Source: Tamaricihabitans halophyticus
GTDB taxonomy: Bacteria; Actinomycetota; Actinomycetes; Mycobacteriales; Pseudonocardiaceae
Assembly (NCBI RefSeq): GCF_004340875.1
Contig: NZ_SLXQ01000005.1
Span: forward strand, 274,206 to 338,205
Length of the DNA stretch: 64,000 bases
Reading direction: 5' to 3'
In this document: positions 54,658 through 64,000 of the stretch, one piece after another
Layout: every line of letters starts with the position of its first letter
Numbering within the stretch: position 1 is the first letter of the stretch
Notes under the pieces: generated by a model
What the model was told of the DNA's origin: nothing
The model's database searches: none
Seen by the model: only the letters and a program-made list of their open reading frames with translations
Program-made: the position numbers and the translations under genes

Positions 54658-55326
54658 GTGCTGGTACTCGCATTGGACACGGCTACCCCGGCGGTGACCG
54701 CCGGGGTGGTCACACTGGACGACGAAGGGCCACGATTGCTCGCCGAGCGGGTCACCGTGGACGCCAAAGCGCATGGCGAACTACTCACCCCACATCTGCG
54801 GGATGCGCTGGCCGAAGCCGGTGCGGGAATGGGCGATGTGGACGCGATCGTCTGCGGCGTCGGCCCCGGTCCGTTTACCGGACTACGCGCCGGGATGGTT
54901 ACCGCCGCGGCGTTGGCGGACGCACTGGAGGTGCCCGCATACCCAGTGTGCAGCTTGGACGCGATCGCCGCGGATGTGCCGGGTGAAGCACCGCTGCTGG
55001 TGGTCACCGACGCTCGTCGGCGCGAGGTGTACTGGGCCAGTTATCTGGCCGGCAACCGCGTCGAAGGGCCCCGGGTGCAGCGCCCCGCGGAATTGCTCGC
55101 CGAGCTCGGGTCGGTGACCAGGGTGGCTGGCGGCGGAGTGTCCCTGTGTGAGTTTCCCGCTGCGGTGGAAGTCGTAGGCACCGCCCAACCGAGCCCGGTC
55201 GGGCTGGTCCGCGCGGCGGGTAGCCCGGTGCTGGAGGGTGCCGCGCCCGCGCCGCTGACACCGCTGTATCTGCGCCGCCCGGACGCCGTCGAACCCGGTG
55301 CGCGCAAGCGGGTGAGCCAAGCATGA
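54658..55326 (+). CDS. tsaB: tRNA t6A synthesis protein TsaB
   Basis: TsaB is the non-catalytic partner that stabilises TsaD. The GTG at 54658 gives MLVLALDTATPAVTAGVVTL and 222 residues, with an ASKHA fold. HGELLTPHLRDALAEAG, CGVGPGPFTGLRAGMVTAAA and DARRREVYWASY are family signatures. It overlaps rimI by 4 bases. Confidence 0.94.
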   Translation: MLVLALDTATPAVTAGVVTLDDEGPRLLAERVTVDAKAHGELLTPHLRDALAEAGAGMGDVDAIVCGVGPGPFTGLRAGMVTAAALADALEVPAYPVCSLDAIAADVPGEAPLLVVTDARRREVYWASYLAGNRVEGPRVQRPAELLAELGSVTRVAGGGVSLCEFPAAVEVVGTAQPSPVGLVRAAGSPVLEGAAPAPLTPLYLRRPDAVEPGARKRVSQA

Positions 55327-55796
55327 CCGTCTCCATTGGACCGTTACGCTATCGCGACGCGCAGCACTGTGCACGGTTGGAACGGCAGCTGTTCGCGGCG
55401 GACGATCCGTGGAGCGCTCGCGCCTTCGAGTCCGAATTGGACAGCGGGGCGTATTATCTTGGCGCGTACCATGATGGCGCGCTCGTTGGGTACGGCGGTC
55501 TGGCGCTGCTCGGTAAGTCGGGGGACTACGAAGCGGAAGTGCACACCATCGGGGTGGACCCGCGGTGGCAGGGACACGGCGTCGGCAAACTACTGCTGCG
55601 GGGCCTGCTTGAACACGCGGATGCGCACGGTGCCACGGTATTTCTCGAAGTGCGTACGGATAACGAGACCGCGATCGGCCTTTACACGGCGCACGGCTTC
55701 AGCAAGATCGGCGTACGCCGGCGGTACTACCGGCCGTCCGGCGCGGACGCCTATACGATGAGTCGCCCCGCGGCGGTCGAGGAGGGACCGAAGTGA
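55323..55796 (+). CDS. rimI: Ribosomal protein alanine N-acetyltransferase RimI
   Basis: RimI is a GNAT enzyme that acetylates the N-terminus of S18 in E. coli. The 157-residue product has the acetyl-CoA-binding motif [20 protein letters not shown], then [20 protein letters not shown] and [20 protein letters not shown]. The ATGA overlap with tsaB and GTGA overlap with tsaD make a tightly coupled cluster, as in mycobacteria. Whether S18 is the true target here is inferred from the family. Confidence 0.9.
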   Translation: MTVSIGPLRYRDAQHCARLERQLFAADDPWSARAFESELDSGAYYLGAYHDGALVGYGGLALLGKSGDYEAEVHTIGVDPRWQGHGVGKLLLRGLLEHADAHGATVFLEVRTDNETAIGLYTAHGFSKIGVRRRYYRPSGADAYTMSRPAAVEEGPK

Positions 55797-56842
55797 CCGG
55801 CAAAGTGGTGCTGGGGATCGAAAGTTCCTGCGACGAAACCGGGGTCGGCCTGGTTCGGGTGGACAACAGCGGCGCGGTGGAGCTACTCGCCGACGAGGTC
55901 GCCTCGAGCGTCGAGCTGCATGCGCGCTACGGCGGAGTGGTGCCCGAGGTCGCGAGCAGAGCGCATCTGGAGGCCATGGTGCCGACGATGCACCGCGCGC
56001 TGCGTACCGCGGACTTGCGGTTGGCCGATGTCGACGCGATCGCGGTGACCTGCGGGCCAGGGCTTGCCGGAGCGCTGCTCGTCGGCGTGTCGGCGGCGAA
56101 GGCGTACGCGGCCGCGCTGGACGTGCCGCTCTATGGCGTGAACCACCTGGCAGGGCACGTCGCGGCGGACACTCTTGAGCATGGGCCGCTGCCCAAACCG
56201 TGCCTTGCGCTGCTGGTCTCTGGTGGTCACTCGCAGCTGCTTCGAGTGGACGAGTTGGCAAGCAAGATCACCGAGATCGGTTCGACGATCGACGATGCCG
56301 CTGGCGAGGCCTACGACAAGGTCGCGCGGTTGCTCGATCTGCCGTACCCGGGTGGGCCGCCGATCGACAAGGCGGCAAGGGAAGGTGATCCGCGGGCGAT
56401 CGCCTTCCCGCGTGGCATGACCGGTCCGCGGGACGCGAAGTTCGACTTCTCGTTCTCCGGTTTGAAAACGGCTGTCGCGCGGTGGGTCGAGGCGCGCGAG
56501 CGGTCGGGCGAAGCCGTTCCAGTTGCCGATGTAGCCGCGTCGTTTCAGGAGGCCGTAGCCGATGTGCTGACCGCGAAGGCGGTCCGCGCGGCGGAGGAGT
56601 TGGGCATTGGCACGCTGGTGATCTCCGGTGGGGTGGCCGCGAACTCGCGGCTGTCCGCGCTCGCCGCCGAGCGGTGCGCGGCTGCCGGTATCCAGCTTCG
56701 GGTGCCGCGTCCTCGGCTGTGCACCGACAACGGCGCGATGATCGCGGCCGTCGGCGCACACCTGCTACTGGCCGGCAGCGCGCCGTCCAGCCTCGAGCTA
56801 TCCGCGAACCCCGCGCTGCCCGTACACACCATCTCCGTCTAG
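55793..56842 (+). CDS. tsaD: tRNA t6A transferase TsaD
   Basis: TsaD transfers the threonylcarbamoyl group to A37. The GTG start overlaps rimI by 4 bases and gives [20 protein letters not shown] and 349 residues. Metal-binding histidines lie in [55 protein letters not shown] and CTDNGAMIA are further ASKHA-family motifs. It is the last gene of the cluster, followed by three palindrome copies and a hairpin. Confidence 0.96.
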   Translation: MTGKVVLGIESSCDETGVGLVRVDNSGAVELLADEVASSVELHARYGGVVPEVASRAHLEAMVPTMHRALRTADLRLADVDAIAVTCGPGLAGALLVGVSAAKAYAAALDVPLYGVNHLAGHVAADTLEHGPLPKPCLALLVSGGHSQLLRVDELASKITEIGSTIDDAAGEAYDKVARLLDLPYPGGPPIDKAAREGDPRAIAFPRGMTGPRDAKFDFSFSGLKTAVARWVEARERSGEAVPVADVAASFQEAVADVLTAKAVRAAEELGIGTLVISGGVAANSRLSALAAERCAAAGIQLRVPRPRLCTDNGAMIAAVGAHLLLAGSAPSSLELSANPALPVHTISV

Positions 56843-56850
56843 CCGGCCCG

Positions 56851-56931
56851 CGTTTAGCAGGCTCACCGTTGATTTGAGACGCGTTCAGCGGGCTAACTGG
56901 TGATTTTGGGACGCGTTCAGCGGGCTAAATG
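56851..56931. repeat. Three palindrome copies downstream of tsaD, 31-32 bp apart
   Basis: Copies begin at 56851 (CGTTTAGCAGGCTCACCG), 56882 (CGTTCAGCGGGCTAACTG) and 56914 (CGTTCAGCGGGCTAAATG). The steps are 31 and 32 bases. The spacers share (T)TGATTTKRGRACG-like text. The last two carry GG at the centre; the first carries AG. Confidence 0.88.
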
Positions 56932-56939
56932 TGGTTCTG

Positions 56940-56977
56940 GGTGCGGGGGCCTTCAGGTTGGTGGAAGCCCCCGCACC
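56940..56977. terminator. Hairpin between convergent tsaD and amidase genes
   Basis: GGTGCGGGGGC (56940-56950) pairs with GCCCCCGCACC (56967-56977) around a 16-nt loop. It lies between converging transcripts and may serve both. No T-run follows on either strand. Confidence 0.7.
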
Positions 56978-56991
56978 CGTGCTGATCTTGA

Positions 56992-58947
56992 TCAGGTGTT
57001 AGCCGGTAGGACGTTCACGTCGTCCAGTTGCACGTAGGCCAGCCGGTAGCCGAACTGGACGGCGAGGTACTTCGTGTCACCCCGCACGACCACGTTGTCC
57101 TCCGTGTCGAAGGTAGTGGCCGCGTAGTACTCGGTGTCGGGCTCGCCGACGAGCGCGTACTGCTGCCCAGCCGGCAGGCTGTACTGCAGCGGCACGATCT
57201 CTTCCGGCGTCACGCCCTCGGGGTAGGCCTCGGCCTCGGGGAACGCCCTGCCGTACACCGGCACGCTGTCCGCGCCGTCCTTGGGTGTGACCACCATGCC
57301 AGCCGCGGGCTCGGCAGTCGGGGCGTCCTCCGGGTTCTGGAACCAGCCAAGCTGGCCGAGGTACCAGATAGCCGTCCAGTCACCTTGCCGGTCGGCCACC
57401 GCGTACTGCTGCCCAGTGGAGACCCTGCTGCCGATATCCGACACCTGCATCGTGCTCGGCGAACCATCCGGCCGCAGCCCGACATCGGTCAGTAGCTCCG
57501 AATCCGTGCTCGGCTCGCTGTACAGCACGACGGCGCTCGAGCCACGCGCCGGGCACTTCTCCTCGGGCTTACCTTCCTCGCAACCGACGAACGCCGGCTG
57601 GTTCGCCTCGAAATCGGGGTTGATGGTGACCAGGCCGCTTTCGGCGTCCACCGTGGCCTCCTGCGCGCCGAGATTGTCCGCGCCGAGCAGCTCGAAGTAA
57701 TGCGACCAGTCCCAGTATGGACCCGGATCCCAGTGCATTCCGGCGACGTTGTCCGGAGTCGGGCCAGGCACATTGTCGTGCCCGAGAATATGCGCCCGGT
57801 CCAGCGGGACGTCGTACCGATCGGCAAGGTAGCCGACCAGCTTCGCCGACGTGCGATACATCGCCTCGGTGTACCAGGTTCCCTTGGCCGCGTAGCCCTC
57901 GTGCTCCAGCCCGATCGACTTCGCGTTCGTGTACCAGTTGCTCGCGTGCCAGGGAACGTCCTTTGTCGGCACGTGTTGCGCGATATGCCCGTCGGCCGAT
58001 CGCAGGGTGTAGTGCCAGCTCACGTACGTCGGGTCCTGGACAAGATCCAGCGTCGATTCCCAGGGGCCCTCGGTGTCGTGAATGATGATGTAGTCGATGT
58101 CCTGGTCGTTCGGCCGGTCAGCCTTGTCGTGGTTGCCGTAGCCGCCATCCGGCAGTTCCTCGTACGGCGCGGGAATCGACTCGCAGGAGATGCCAGAGGG
58201 GCACTCCACATCCTCGTTTGTGGACAGTTGCAGATCGAGCCGGTCCAGCTGACGCTTCGCGGGCACGACATCGGAAAGCGCGGTCAGCCGCACCTGCTGG
58301 CCGTCATCGGTACGTCGCTGCATGCCCTCGTCGAGCACGGTGAACACTTCATCGGCAAACGCGGCCGCCGCGCCTTGCTCCGGCGAACCGCTGTACTTGG
58401 CGACGGCGCCGTACCAATCGGCCGGATCGTCGCCCGCGACGCCGAGCTCTCGCTGGTATTCGGCGAGCAGCGCCGCGCCGCCCCGGATGTTCTGCGCGGG
58501 GTCGGCGCGCAACTCGTCCTCGGAGATGCCGGTGAGCTCAGCCGCGCGAGTCAACGTGTGCAGCGCCGGCCGATCCGGCACGGCGACCGGATCGGCGTTC
58601 AGGCGCAGCGCCGGGCGAGCCGTATCTCCTCGCGGATCATCCGAGCCGTGATCGTGGTGGTTCGTACCACCGGCACTGTCGATGTCCGTGAGGTGCATCG
58701 GGCCATAACCGGCCGTCGTACTCGGCTCGCCCGCGTTACCGTCCCACCGGGACTGCAGATAGGACACTCCGAGCAGGACCTGTTGCGGTACATCGAACTC
58801 CTTCGCCGCGTCGGCGAAGGCTCGCTGCCGCTCCTGGTCCCCGGCGCCCGGGTCCTCCGCATAGGCGGAGGCGTTGACGCCGAGCCCCAGCCCGGCCGCG
58901 ACCAGTACACACGCGACCCGCGTATATCGAGTAGGGATTCTCTTCAA
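56992..58947 (-). CDS. N-acetylmuramoyl-L-alanine amidase with inactive-looking transglycosylase-like domain
   Basis: The TTG at 58947, with AAGGA 6 bases upstream, gives 651 residues with a signal peptide (MKRIPTRYTRVACVLVAAGL). Residues 40-200 resemble a lytic transglycosylase fold: VLLGVSYLQSRWDGNAGEPS and TAGYGPMHLTD. Gln65 stands where Glu is usual in ESR-type motifs. Residues 280-420 are an amidase_2 domain with the zinc ligands His290 in YIIIHDTEG, His in HILGHDNVPGP, and Asp in MHWDPGPYWDW. The C-terminal part has SH3-like or surface repeats. It would cut the bond between MurNAc and L-Ala in the cell wall. It starts 19 bases after the phoD stop. Confidence 0.88.
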   Translation of the reverse strand: MKRIPTRYTRVACVLVAAGLGLGVNASAYAEDPGAGDQERQRAFADAAKEFDVPQQVLLGVSYLQSRWDGNAGEPSTTAGYGPMHLTDIDSAGGTNHHDHGSDDPRGDTARPALRLNADPVAVPDRPALHTLTRAAELTGISEDELRADPAQNIRGGAALLAEYQRELGVAGDDPADWYGAVAKYSGSPEQGAAAAFADEVFTVLDEGMQRRTDDGQQVRLTALSDVVPAKRQLDRLDLQLSTNEDVECPSGISCESIPAPYEELPDGGYGNHDKADRPNDQDIDYIIIHDTEGPWESTLDLVQDPTYVSWHYTLRSADGHIAQHVPTKDVPWHASNWYTNAKSIGLEHEGYAAKGTWYTEAMYRTSAKLVGYLADRYDVPLDRAHILGHDNVPGPTPDNVAGMHWDPGPYWDWSHYFELLGADNLGAQEATVDAESGLVTINPDFEANQPAFVGCEEGKPEEKCPARGSSAVVLYSEPSTDSELLTDVGLRPDGSPSTMQVSDIGSRVSTGQQYAVADRQGDWTAIWYLGQLGWFQNPEDAPTAEPAAGMVVTPKDGADSVPVYGRAFPEAEAYPEGVTPEEIVPLQYSLPAGQQYALVGEPDTEYYAATTFDTEDNVVVRGDTKYLAVQFGYRLAYVQLDDVNVLPANT

Positions 58948-58966
58948 TGCGATTCCTTGTACTTAA

Positions 58967-60568
58967 TCAGGTTGGGTTGAGCTTGTGCTCACCATCGTTG
59001 ACCACGAAGGTCTGCTCCGTGGTCGCTTCGGCCCCTTCGCTGGTGACCGAAGAAAGTACGCGGAAATCAGCTCGCAACTCGCCCTCGGTGAACTTGGTGC
59101 GGACATAGCCACGCCGGTTCTTGTAAAACTTGAGGTGCGGATTTGCTTGCATGATCTCGTCATTGGTGTCGTCCCCACCATTTCCGCCACTGGTGACCGA
59201 GGTGGTCACCAGCTCCACGCCGAGATTCGGTGAATCCGGGTCGTCGTAATTCTCCTTCAGTTCGCCCGCATAATGCCGGTGCACATCGCCAGTGAAGACC
59301 ACCCCGTTGCGCACCTTCGAGTTGCCCATGGCGGCAAGTATCGCGTCCTGATCAGACGGGTACCCGTCCCAGCCGTCCATGTGCAACTCGCTTCCGTTTC
59401 CCTTGCCACGTTCGCGTTGTGCGAAAAACACTTGCTGGCCAAGCACATCCCAGCGAGCACTCGAGTTGTTGAAACCATCGAGCAACCACTCGCGCTGGTC
59501 GGTACCCGTCAAGGTGCGGGACTGATCTTCCCATTCTTCCTTGCAGCTGCCCGAACTGACGTCGTTCCAGCCGTCGTCGCAGGCCTGATCTGAGCGATAT
59601 TGCCTGGTATCGAGCATATGGAAGGTCGCGAGTCCGCCCCAGCTGTAGCGTCGATACAGCTTCATGTCCTTCCCGGAGGGCTTCGCGCTCGAGCGCAGCG
59701 GCATATTCTCGTAATACGCCTGCAGGGCCGCGGTCCTGCGCGCCAAGAAATCCTCGCCCGGCGTTTGTGAACCGTCTTCAGGTATCTCGTCCGCCCAGTT
59801 GTTCTCCACCTCGTGGTCGTCGAAAACGACGAGCCACGGGGCGATCGCGTGCGCGGCTTGCAGGTCAAGATCAGTCTTGTACTGGGCGTGCCGCTGCCGG
59901 TAGTTCGCCAGTGAGACGGTTTCCGGGCCGAGTACATCGCGAATGTCTTCGCTCTTTCCTTCGTACTCGTACTGGTAGTCGCCGAGATGCAGAATCAGGC
60001 CAGGCTGGTCTTCGGCGATCCGCCGGTACGCGGTGAAAAGCCCCTCGCCGTAATGCGCGCAGGAAGCGAAGCACACGGTCAGATCACCCATCGTGCCGGC
60101 GGCCGGCGCGGTTCGGGTGCGCCCCACATCCGAATAGTTTCCCTCGGCACGGAACCGGTAGAAATACTCCGTTCCGGGGTCGAGGCCATCGAGTTCCACG
60201 TGCACGCTGTGTGCCGAGTCCGGAACGGCATCGACCGTGTTCTTACGCACGATGTTGGCGAACTTTTCGTCGGTGGCCAGTTCCCAATCCACCGGTACGG
60301 TTTTGTCCGGCATTCCACCGAGCCCGTCTTCGGCTGTCGGGTTCGGCGCCAGCCGGGTCCACAACACGAAGCCGTCCGGCAACGGATCGCCGGATGCCAC
60401 GCCGAGGTTGAAGTACGGTCCGAGTTTGGCCGCGCGCCCAGCTCCTCTGGTGGTGGCGGCCCGCGCGATATCCGAGCCACCTAGGCTCGCCGCGCCGAGC
60501 GCGGCCGCGCCACCGAGTAAAACCGAGCGTCGGGAAACCGAGTTCGTGGTGGGAAACTGTTCGGGCAT
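58967..60568 (-). CDS. phoD: Alkaline phosphatase D, Tat-exported
   Basis: PhoD is a secreted phosphodiesterase/phosphatase, known in Bacillus to act on wall teichoic acid. The 533-residue product has a Tat signal (SVSRRSVLLGGAAALGAASL). Metal-site motifs are CFASCAHY, LHLGDYQYEYEG, VVFDDHEVENNW and VVFTGDVHRHYAGEL. GGAGGGG is 3 bases before the ATG. It forms an operon with the downstream amidase. No obvious Pho box was seen upstream. Confidence 0.92.
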   Translation of the reverse strand: MPEQFPTTNSVSRRSVLLGGAAALGAASLGGSDIARAATTRGAGRAAKLGPYFNLGVASGDPLPDGFVLWTRLAPNPTAEDGLGGMPDKTVPVDWELATDEKFANIVRKNTVDAVPDSAHSVHVELDGLDPGTEYFYRFRAEGNYSDVGRTRTAPAAGTMGDLTVCFASCAHYGEGLFTAYRRIAEDQPGLILHLGDYQYEYEGKSEDIRDVLGPETVSLANYRQRHAQYKTDLDLQAAHAIAPWLVVFDDHEVENNWADEIPEDGSQTPGEDFLARRTAALQAYYENMPLRSSAKPSGKDMKLYRRYSWGGLATFHMLDTRQYRSDQACDDGWNDVSSGSCKEEWEDQSRTLTGTDQREWLLDGFNNSSARWDVLGQQVFFAQRERGKGNGSELHMDGWDGYPSDQDAILAAMGNSKVRNGVVFTGDVHRHYAGELKENYDDPDSPNLGVELVTTSVTSGGNGGDDTNDEIMQANPHLKFYKNRRGYVRTKFTEGELRADFRVLSSVTSEGAEATTEQTFVVNDGEHKLNPT

Positions 60569-60674
60569 GACCCCTCCTGTGTCCTACTTCACTGCGCGAC
60601 TATCCGGCCAAAGACTGGCCTATCGAGGTGGACATATCAATCTGATCGAGAGAATTTCCGGTTAATTAGTGACC

Positions 60675-60701
60675 GTTTGAAACAAATCGGAATATTTCCG
60701 A
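60675..60701 (-). terminator. Intrinsic terminator of the gntR gene
   Basis: On the minus strand, TCGGAA-ATA-TTCCGA (60687-60701) is followed by TTTGTTT. It lies just past the gntR stop and ahead of phoD, which is on the same strand, so phoD needs its own promoter. Confidence 0.7.
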
Positions 60702-60711
60702 CTTTTCGGAA

Positions 60712-61464
60712 CTATCGGGCCAGCAGTAGGAATTCGAAAGAGTAAGTCGAGGCGCGGTAGAAGTGGTCGCCGTATTCGACTCCGCGGCCATTCTGATCGT
60801 AAGCGGTGCGCTGCATTGTGAGCAGTGCTTCCGCAGTGTGGCCGCCGATTAGCTGGGCATCCTCGGCTGTCGCCGTGCGGGCGCCAATCACTTGCGCGGC
60901 CATATGCAGCCGGATTCCGGCGAGGTCGAACAACCGGTAAAGCCCGGTCTGTTCGAGCTGGGGGGTATCGAGTTCGAGTAGGTCAACCGGAATGAAGTTG
61001 CGCAGCACCGCGAGCGGTTCACCATCGGCATAGCGGAGTCGCTCCACCGCATATACCTGCTCGCCCTCGCCGATCCCGAGCGCATGGGCCACCACGTCCG
61101 GGGCGGGCACCGTGGCCAGCCGGAGCACTCGGCTGGATGGCGTGCGGTGCTCCGCGGTGAGATCGTCGTACAGACTGGTCAGCTCGATCGGTCGGCGCAC
61201 CTTCGGGTTGGCCACCTGGGTGCCCACGCCACGTTTGCGCACCAACATGCCGCGGTTGACCAGGTACTCGATCGCCCTTCGTACGGTGGGGCGGGACATC
61301 CCGAGTCGTTCCGCGAGCGCGATCTCGTTCTCCAGTCGGGCTCCTGCCGGGATCTGCCCGGACTCGATATCTCGCTCAAGCGATTGGGCGATCTGGTAGT
61401 AGAGCGGGACTGGGCTGGACCGGTCGACCGTGACGGTGGGTATCGCGGGTTGGCTGGTGGGCAT
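60712..61464 (-). CDS. GntR/HutC-family transcriptional regulator
   Basis: The ATG at 61464, with GGAGGTGG 8 bases upstream, gives 250 residues. A longer frame to 61701 runs into the groES control region and is rejected. The winged helix (about 15-85) has YYQIAQSLERDIESGQIPAG, ENEIALAERLGMSRPTVRRA and KRGVGTQVAN. The UTRA ligand domain follows (VYAVERLRYADGEPLAVLRN, and the end YGDHFYRASTYSFEFLL). UTRA domains bind sugar phosphates, amino sugars or similar ligands; the ligand here is unknown. The downstream phoD-amidase pair is a possible target. Confidence 0.93.
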   Translation of the reverse strand: MPTSQPAIPTVTVDRSSPVPLYYQIAQSLERDIESGQIPAGARLENEIALAERLGMSRPTVRRAIEYLVNRGMLVRKRGVGTQVANPKVRRPIELTSLYDDLTAEHRTPSSRVLRLATVPAPDVVAHALGIGEGEQVYAVERLRYADGEPLAVLRNFIPVDLLELDTPQLEQTGLYRLFDLAGIRLHMAAQVIGARTATAEDAQLIGGHTAEALLTMQRTAYDQNGRGVEYGDHFYRASTYSFEFLLLAR

Positions 61465-61526
61465 TCCCGGCCACCTCCAGCCCGATCCGGCGACCCGCCG
61501 CGCGTGATTTGGTCGAATGTCCTGAC

Positions 61527-61543
61527 AACCGTACCAAACGGTT
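61527..61543. promoter_or_regulatory. Candidate operator upstream of gntR
   Basis: AACCGT (61527-61532), 5 bases, ACGGTT (61538-61543) form an inverted repeat 62 bases before the gntR ATG. Many GntR proteins repress their own gene through such sites. This is a candidate only. Confidence 0.4.
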
Positions 61544-61658
61544 TGCGGCCGAGCTGTCCTTGTCGCGGGTATCGACGGGTCTGTCAGTTGTCCGAACCGC
61601 CCGTGGCATAGGCTTGCGACCTGCGTCGATTGCGGATTAGGGGCACCTCGTTGCGGCG

Positions 61659-61685
61659 TTAGCACTCGTCTGGGTAGAGTGCTAG
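61659..61685. promoter_or_regulatory. CIRCE operator for HrcA upstream of groES
   Basis: TTAGCACTC (61659-61667), 9 bases, then GAGTGCTAG (61677-61685) match the CIRCE consensus with one base difference at the end. HrcA binding here represses groESL until heat shock. It lies 137 bases upstream of the groES start. The promoter itself was not clear. Confidence 0.95.
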
Positions 61686-61821
61686 TTGAACGGCACCGCA
61701 CGCCCCGGCACCCGCGACGGCGGGGTGGTAGGAGCCGGAACCGCGAGACCTCGGGTAACCGGGGTTAAGCATGACATTTGGTACCTGCCAACGCTTTCGA
61801 CGACCCGTGGAGGTCACACCG

Positions 61822-62115
61822 GTGAGCGTGAACATTAAGCCGCTCGAGGACAAAATCGTTGTCCAGACGAGCGAAGCCGAGGAGACGACGGCTTCTGGTC
61901 TCGTCATCCCGGACACCGCGAAGGAGAAGCCCCAGGAGGGCAAGGTCCTGGCCGTAGGCCCGGGCCGGGTAGACGACAAGGGCAACCGCATCCCCGTGGA
62001 TGTGAGCGCCGGCGACGTCGTTATCTACTCCAAGTACGGCGGCACTGAGGTCAAGTACAACGGTGAGGAGTACTTGATCCTGTCCGCCCGCGACGTGTTG
62101 GCCGTCGTCAACTGA
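61822..62115 (+). CDS. groES: Co-chaperonin GroES
   Basis: GroES caps the GroEL chamber. The GTG at 61822, with GGAGGT upstream, gives [20 protein letters not shown] and 97 residues. An ATG at 61771 adds atypical residues. The mobile loop [20 protein letters not shown] and the end [14 protein letters not shown] are typical. It lies below the CIRCE element and 89 bases before groEL. Confidence 0.97.
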   Translation: MSVNIKPLEDKIVVQTSEAEETTASGLVIPDTAKEKPQEGKVLAVGPGRVDDKGNRIPVDVSAGDVVIYSKYGGTEVKYNGEEYLILSARDVLAVVN

Positions 62116-62192
62116 CGACCCCGCCCGTCCATCAAGCAGCGCCCCGGTGGCCCTCAGGGGCCCCGGGGCGTCTTGCGTTGCAGACCCCGTAG

Positions 62193-63824
<1,632 letters not shown>

Positions 63825-63844
63825 CCAGGCCTTTTTCGTTAGCT

Positions 63845-63897
63845 ACGTGGACCGCGCGACGGGGCAGTACGGCCACCGTGGCGCGGTCCACGTTTGC
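63845..63897 (+). terminator. Terminator after groEL1
   Basis: ACGTGGACCGCGC (63845-63857) pairs perfectly with GCGCGGTCCACGT (63881-63893), with a 23-nt loop, followed by TTGCT. It ends the groESL operon before the transposase remnant. Confidence 0.8.
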
Positions 63898-63933
63898 TGT
63901 ATCCGCTAGATGGTTAATTCCGTGAGGTCGGTG

Positions 63934-64000
63934 TTAGTGGTCGTAGGCGGTCAGTGATCGTTTGCTGGTGACGCCCGTGGCCCAGTTGTGCCAGATGCCG
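63934..64000 (-). CDS. Transposase C-terminus (partial at window edge)
   Basis: On the minus strand the last bases encode GIWHNWATGVTSKRSLTAYDH followed by TAA, with 21 codons visible. The IWHNxxTGxxxKRSLxAYDH ending is, from memory, characteristic of an IS5/ISL3-like group of actinobacterial transposases. The rest of the gene lies beyond the window, so I cannot tell whether it is intact. It sits 109 bases past groEL1, suggesting an insertion sequence here. Confidence 0.65.
   Translation of the reverse strand, partial: GIWHNWATGVTSKRSLTAYDH

Overview
The window reads as a chromosomal segment of a high-GC actinobacterium, most likely of the Pseudonocardiales. I infer this from the GC-rich codon use, the frequent GTG/TTG starts, the gene-pair overlaps (ATGA, GTGA), the complete type VII (ESX) secretion locus, the His-rich-tailed GroEL1 and the mycobacteria-like gene order. 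I cannot name a genus from sequence alone.

Layout. Bases 1-496 hold the 3' end of tuf. Bases 937-10739 hold the S10 and spc ribosomal protein operons (rpsJ to rplO), closed by an intrinsic terminator. Bases 11104-14426 hold an inserted two-gene heterodimeric ABC exporter. Bases 14771-17428 are secY-adk-map. Bases 17839-22595 are infA-rpmJ-rpsM-rpsK-rpsD-rpoA-rplQ-truA. Bases 23650-38511 are an ESX locus with eccE, eccB, mycP, eccD, eccC, an Hsp70-like/T7SS-associated fusion protein and two WXG100 genes. The gene directions within it are mixed. A lipoprotein gene follows on the minus strand, then rplM-rpsI and glmM. After glmM come three genes for probable ESX substrates or helpers (42367-45855), an alpha/beta-hydrolase-like gene, glmS, nnr, xylB, alr, a second hydrolase, and the t6A/RimI cluster tsaE-tsaB-rimI-tsaD. 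A minus-strand phoD-amidase pair and a gntR regulator separate this from the CIRCE-controlled groES-groEL1. The last bases encode the C-terminus of a transposase.

The order rpoA-rplQ-truA-ESX-rplM-rpsI-glmM-glmS-nnr-alr-tsaE-tsaB-rimI-tsaD-groES-groEL1 matches, from memory, the ESX-4 neighbourhood of Mycobacterium tuberculosis. Unlike M. tuberculosis ESX-4, this locus carries eccE.

The most unusual feature is a family of short palindromes, consensus CGTTTAGC-(GG/CC)-GCTAAACG. I counted about 30 copies at 11 places. Nearly all lie just downstream of genes. Clustered copies are often 31-32 bp apart, about three turns of DNA. One copy, extended to a perfect 34-bp inverted repeat, lies in frame inside truA. 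That truA also appears to start at CTG, and a terminator-like hairpin lies in its first codons. Other points of note are an ABC exporter whose two ATP sites are split into one complete and one fully degenerate site, an alpha/beta hydrolase with Ala in place of the nucleophile Ser, and an amidase whose lytic-transglycosylase-like domain has Gln where Glu is expected.
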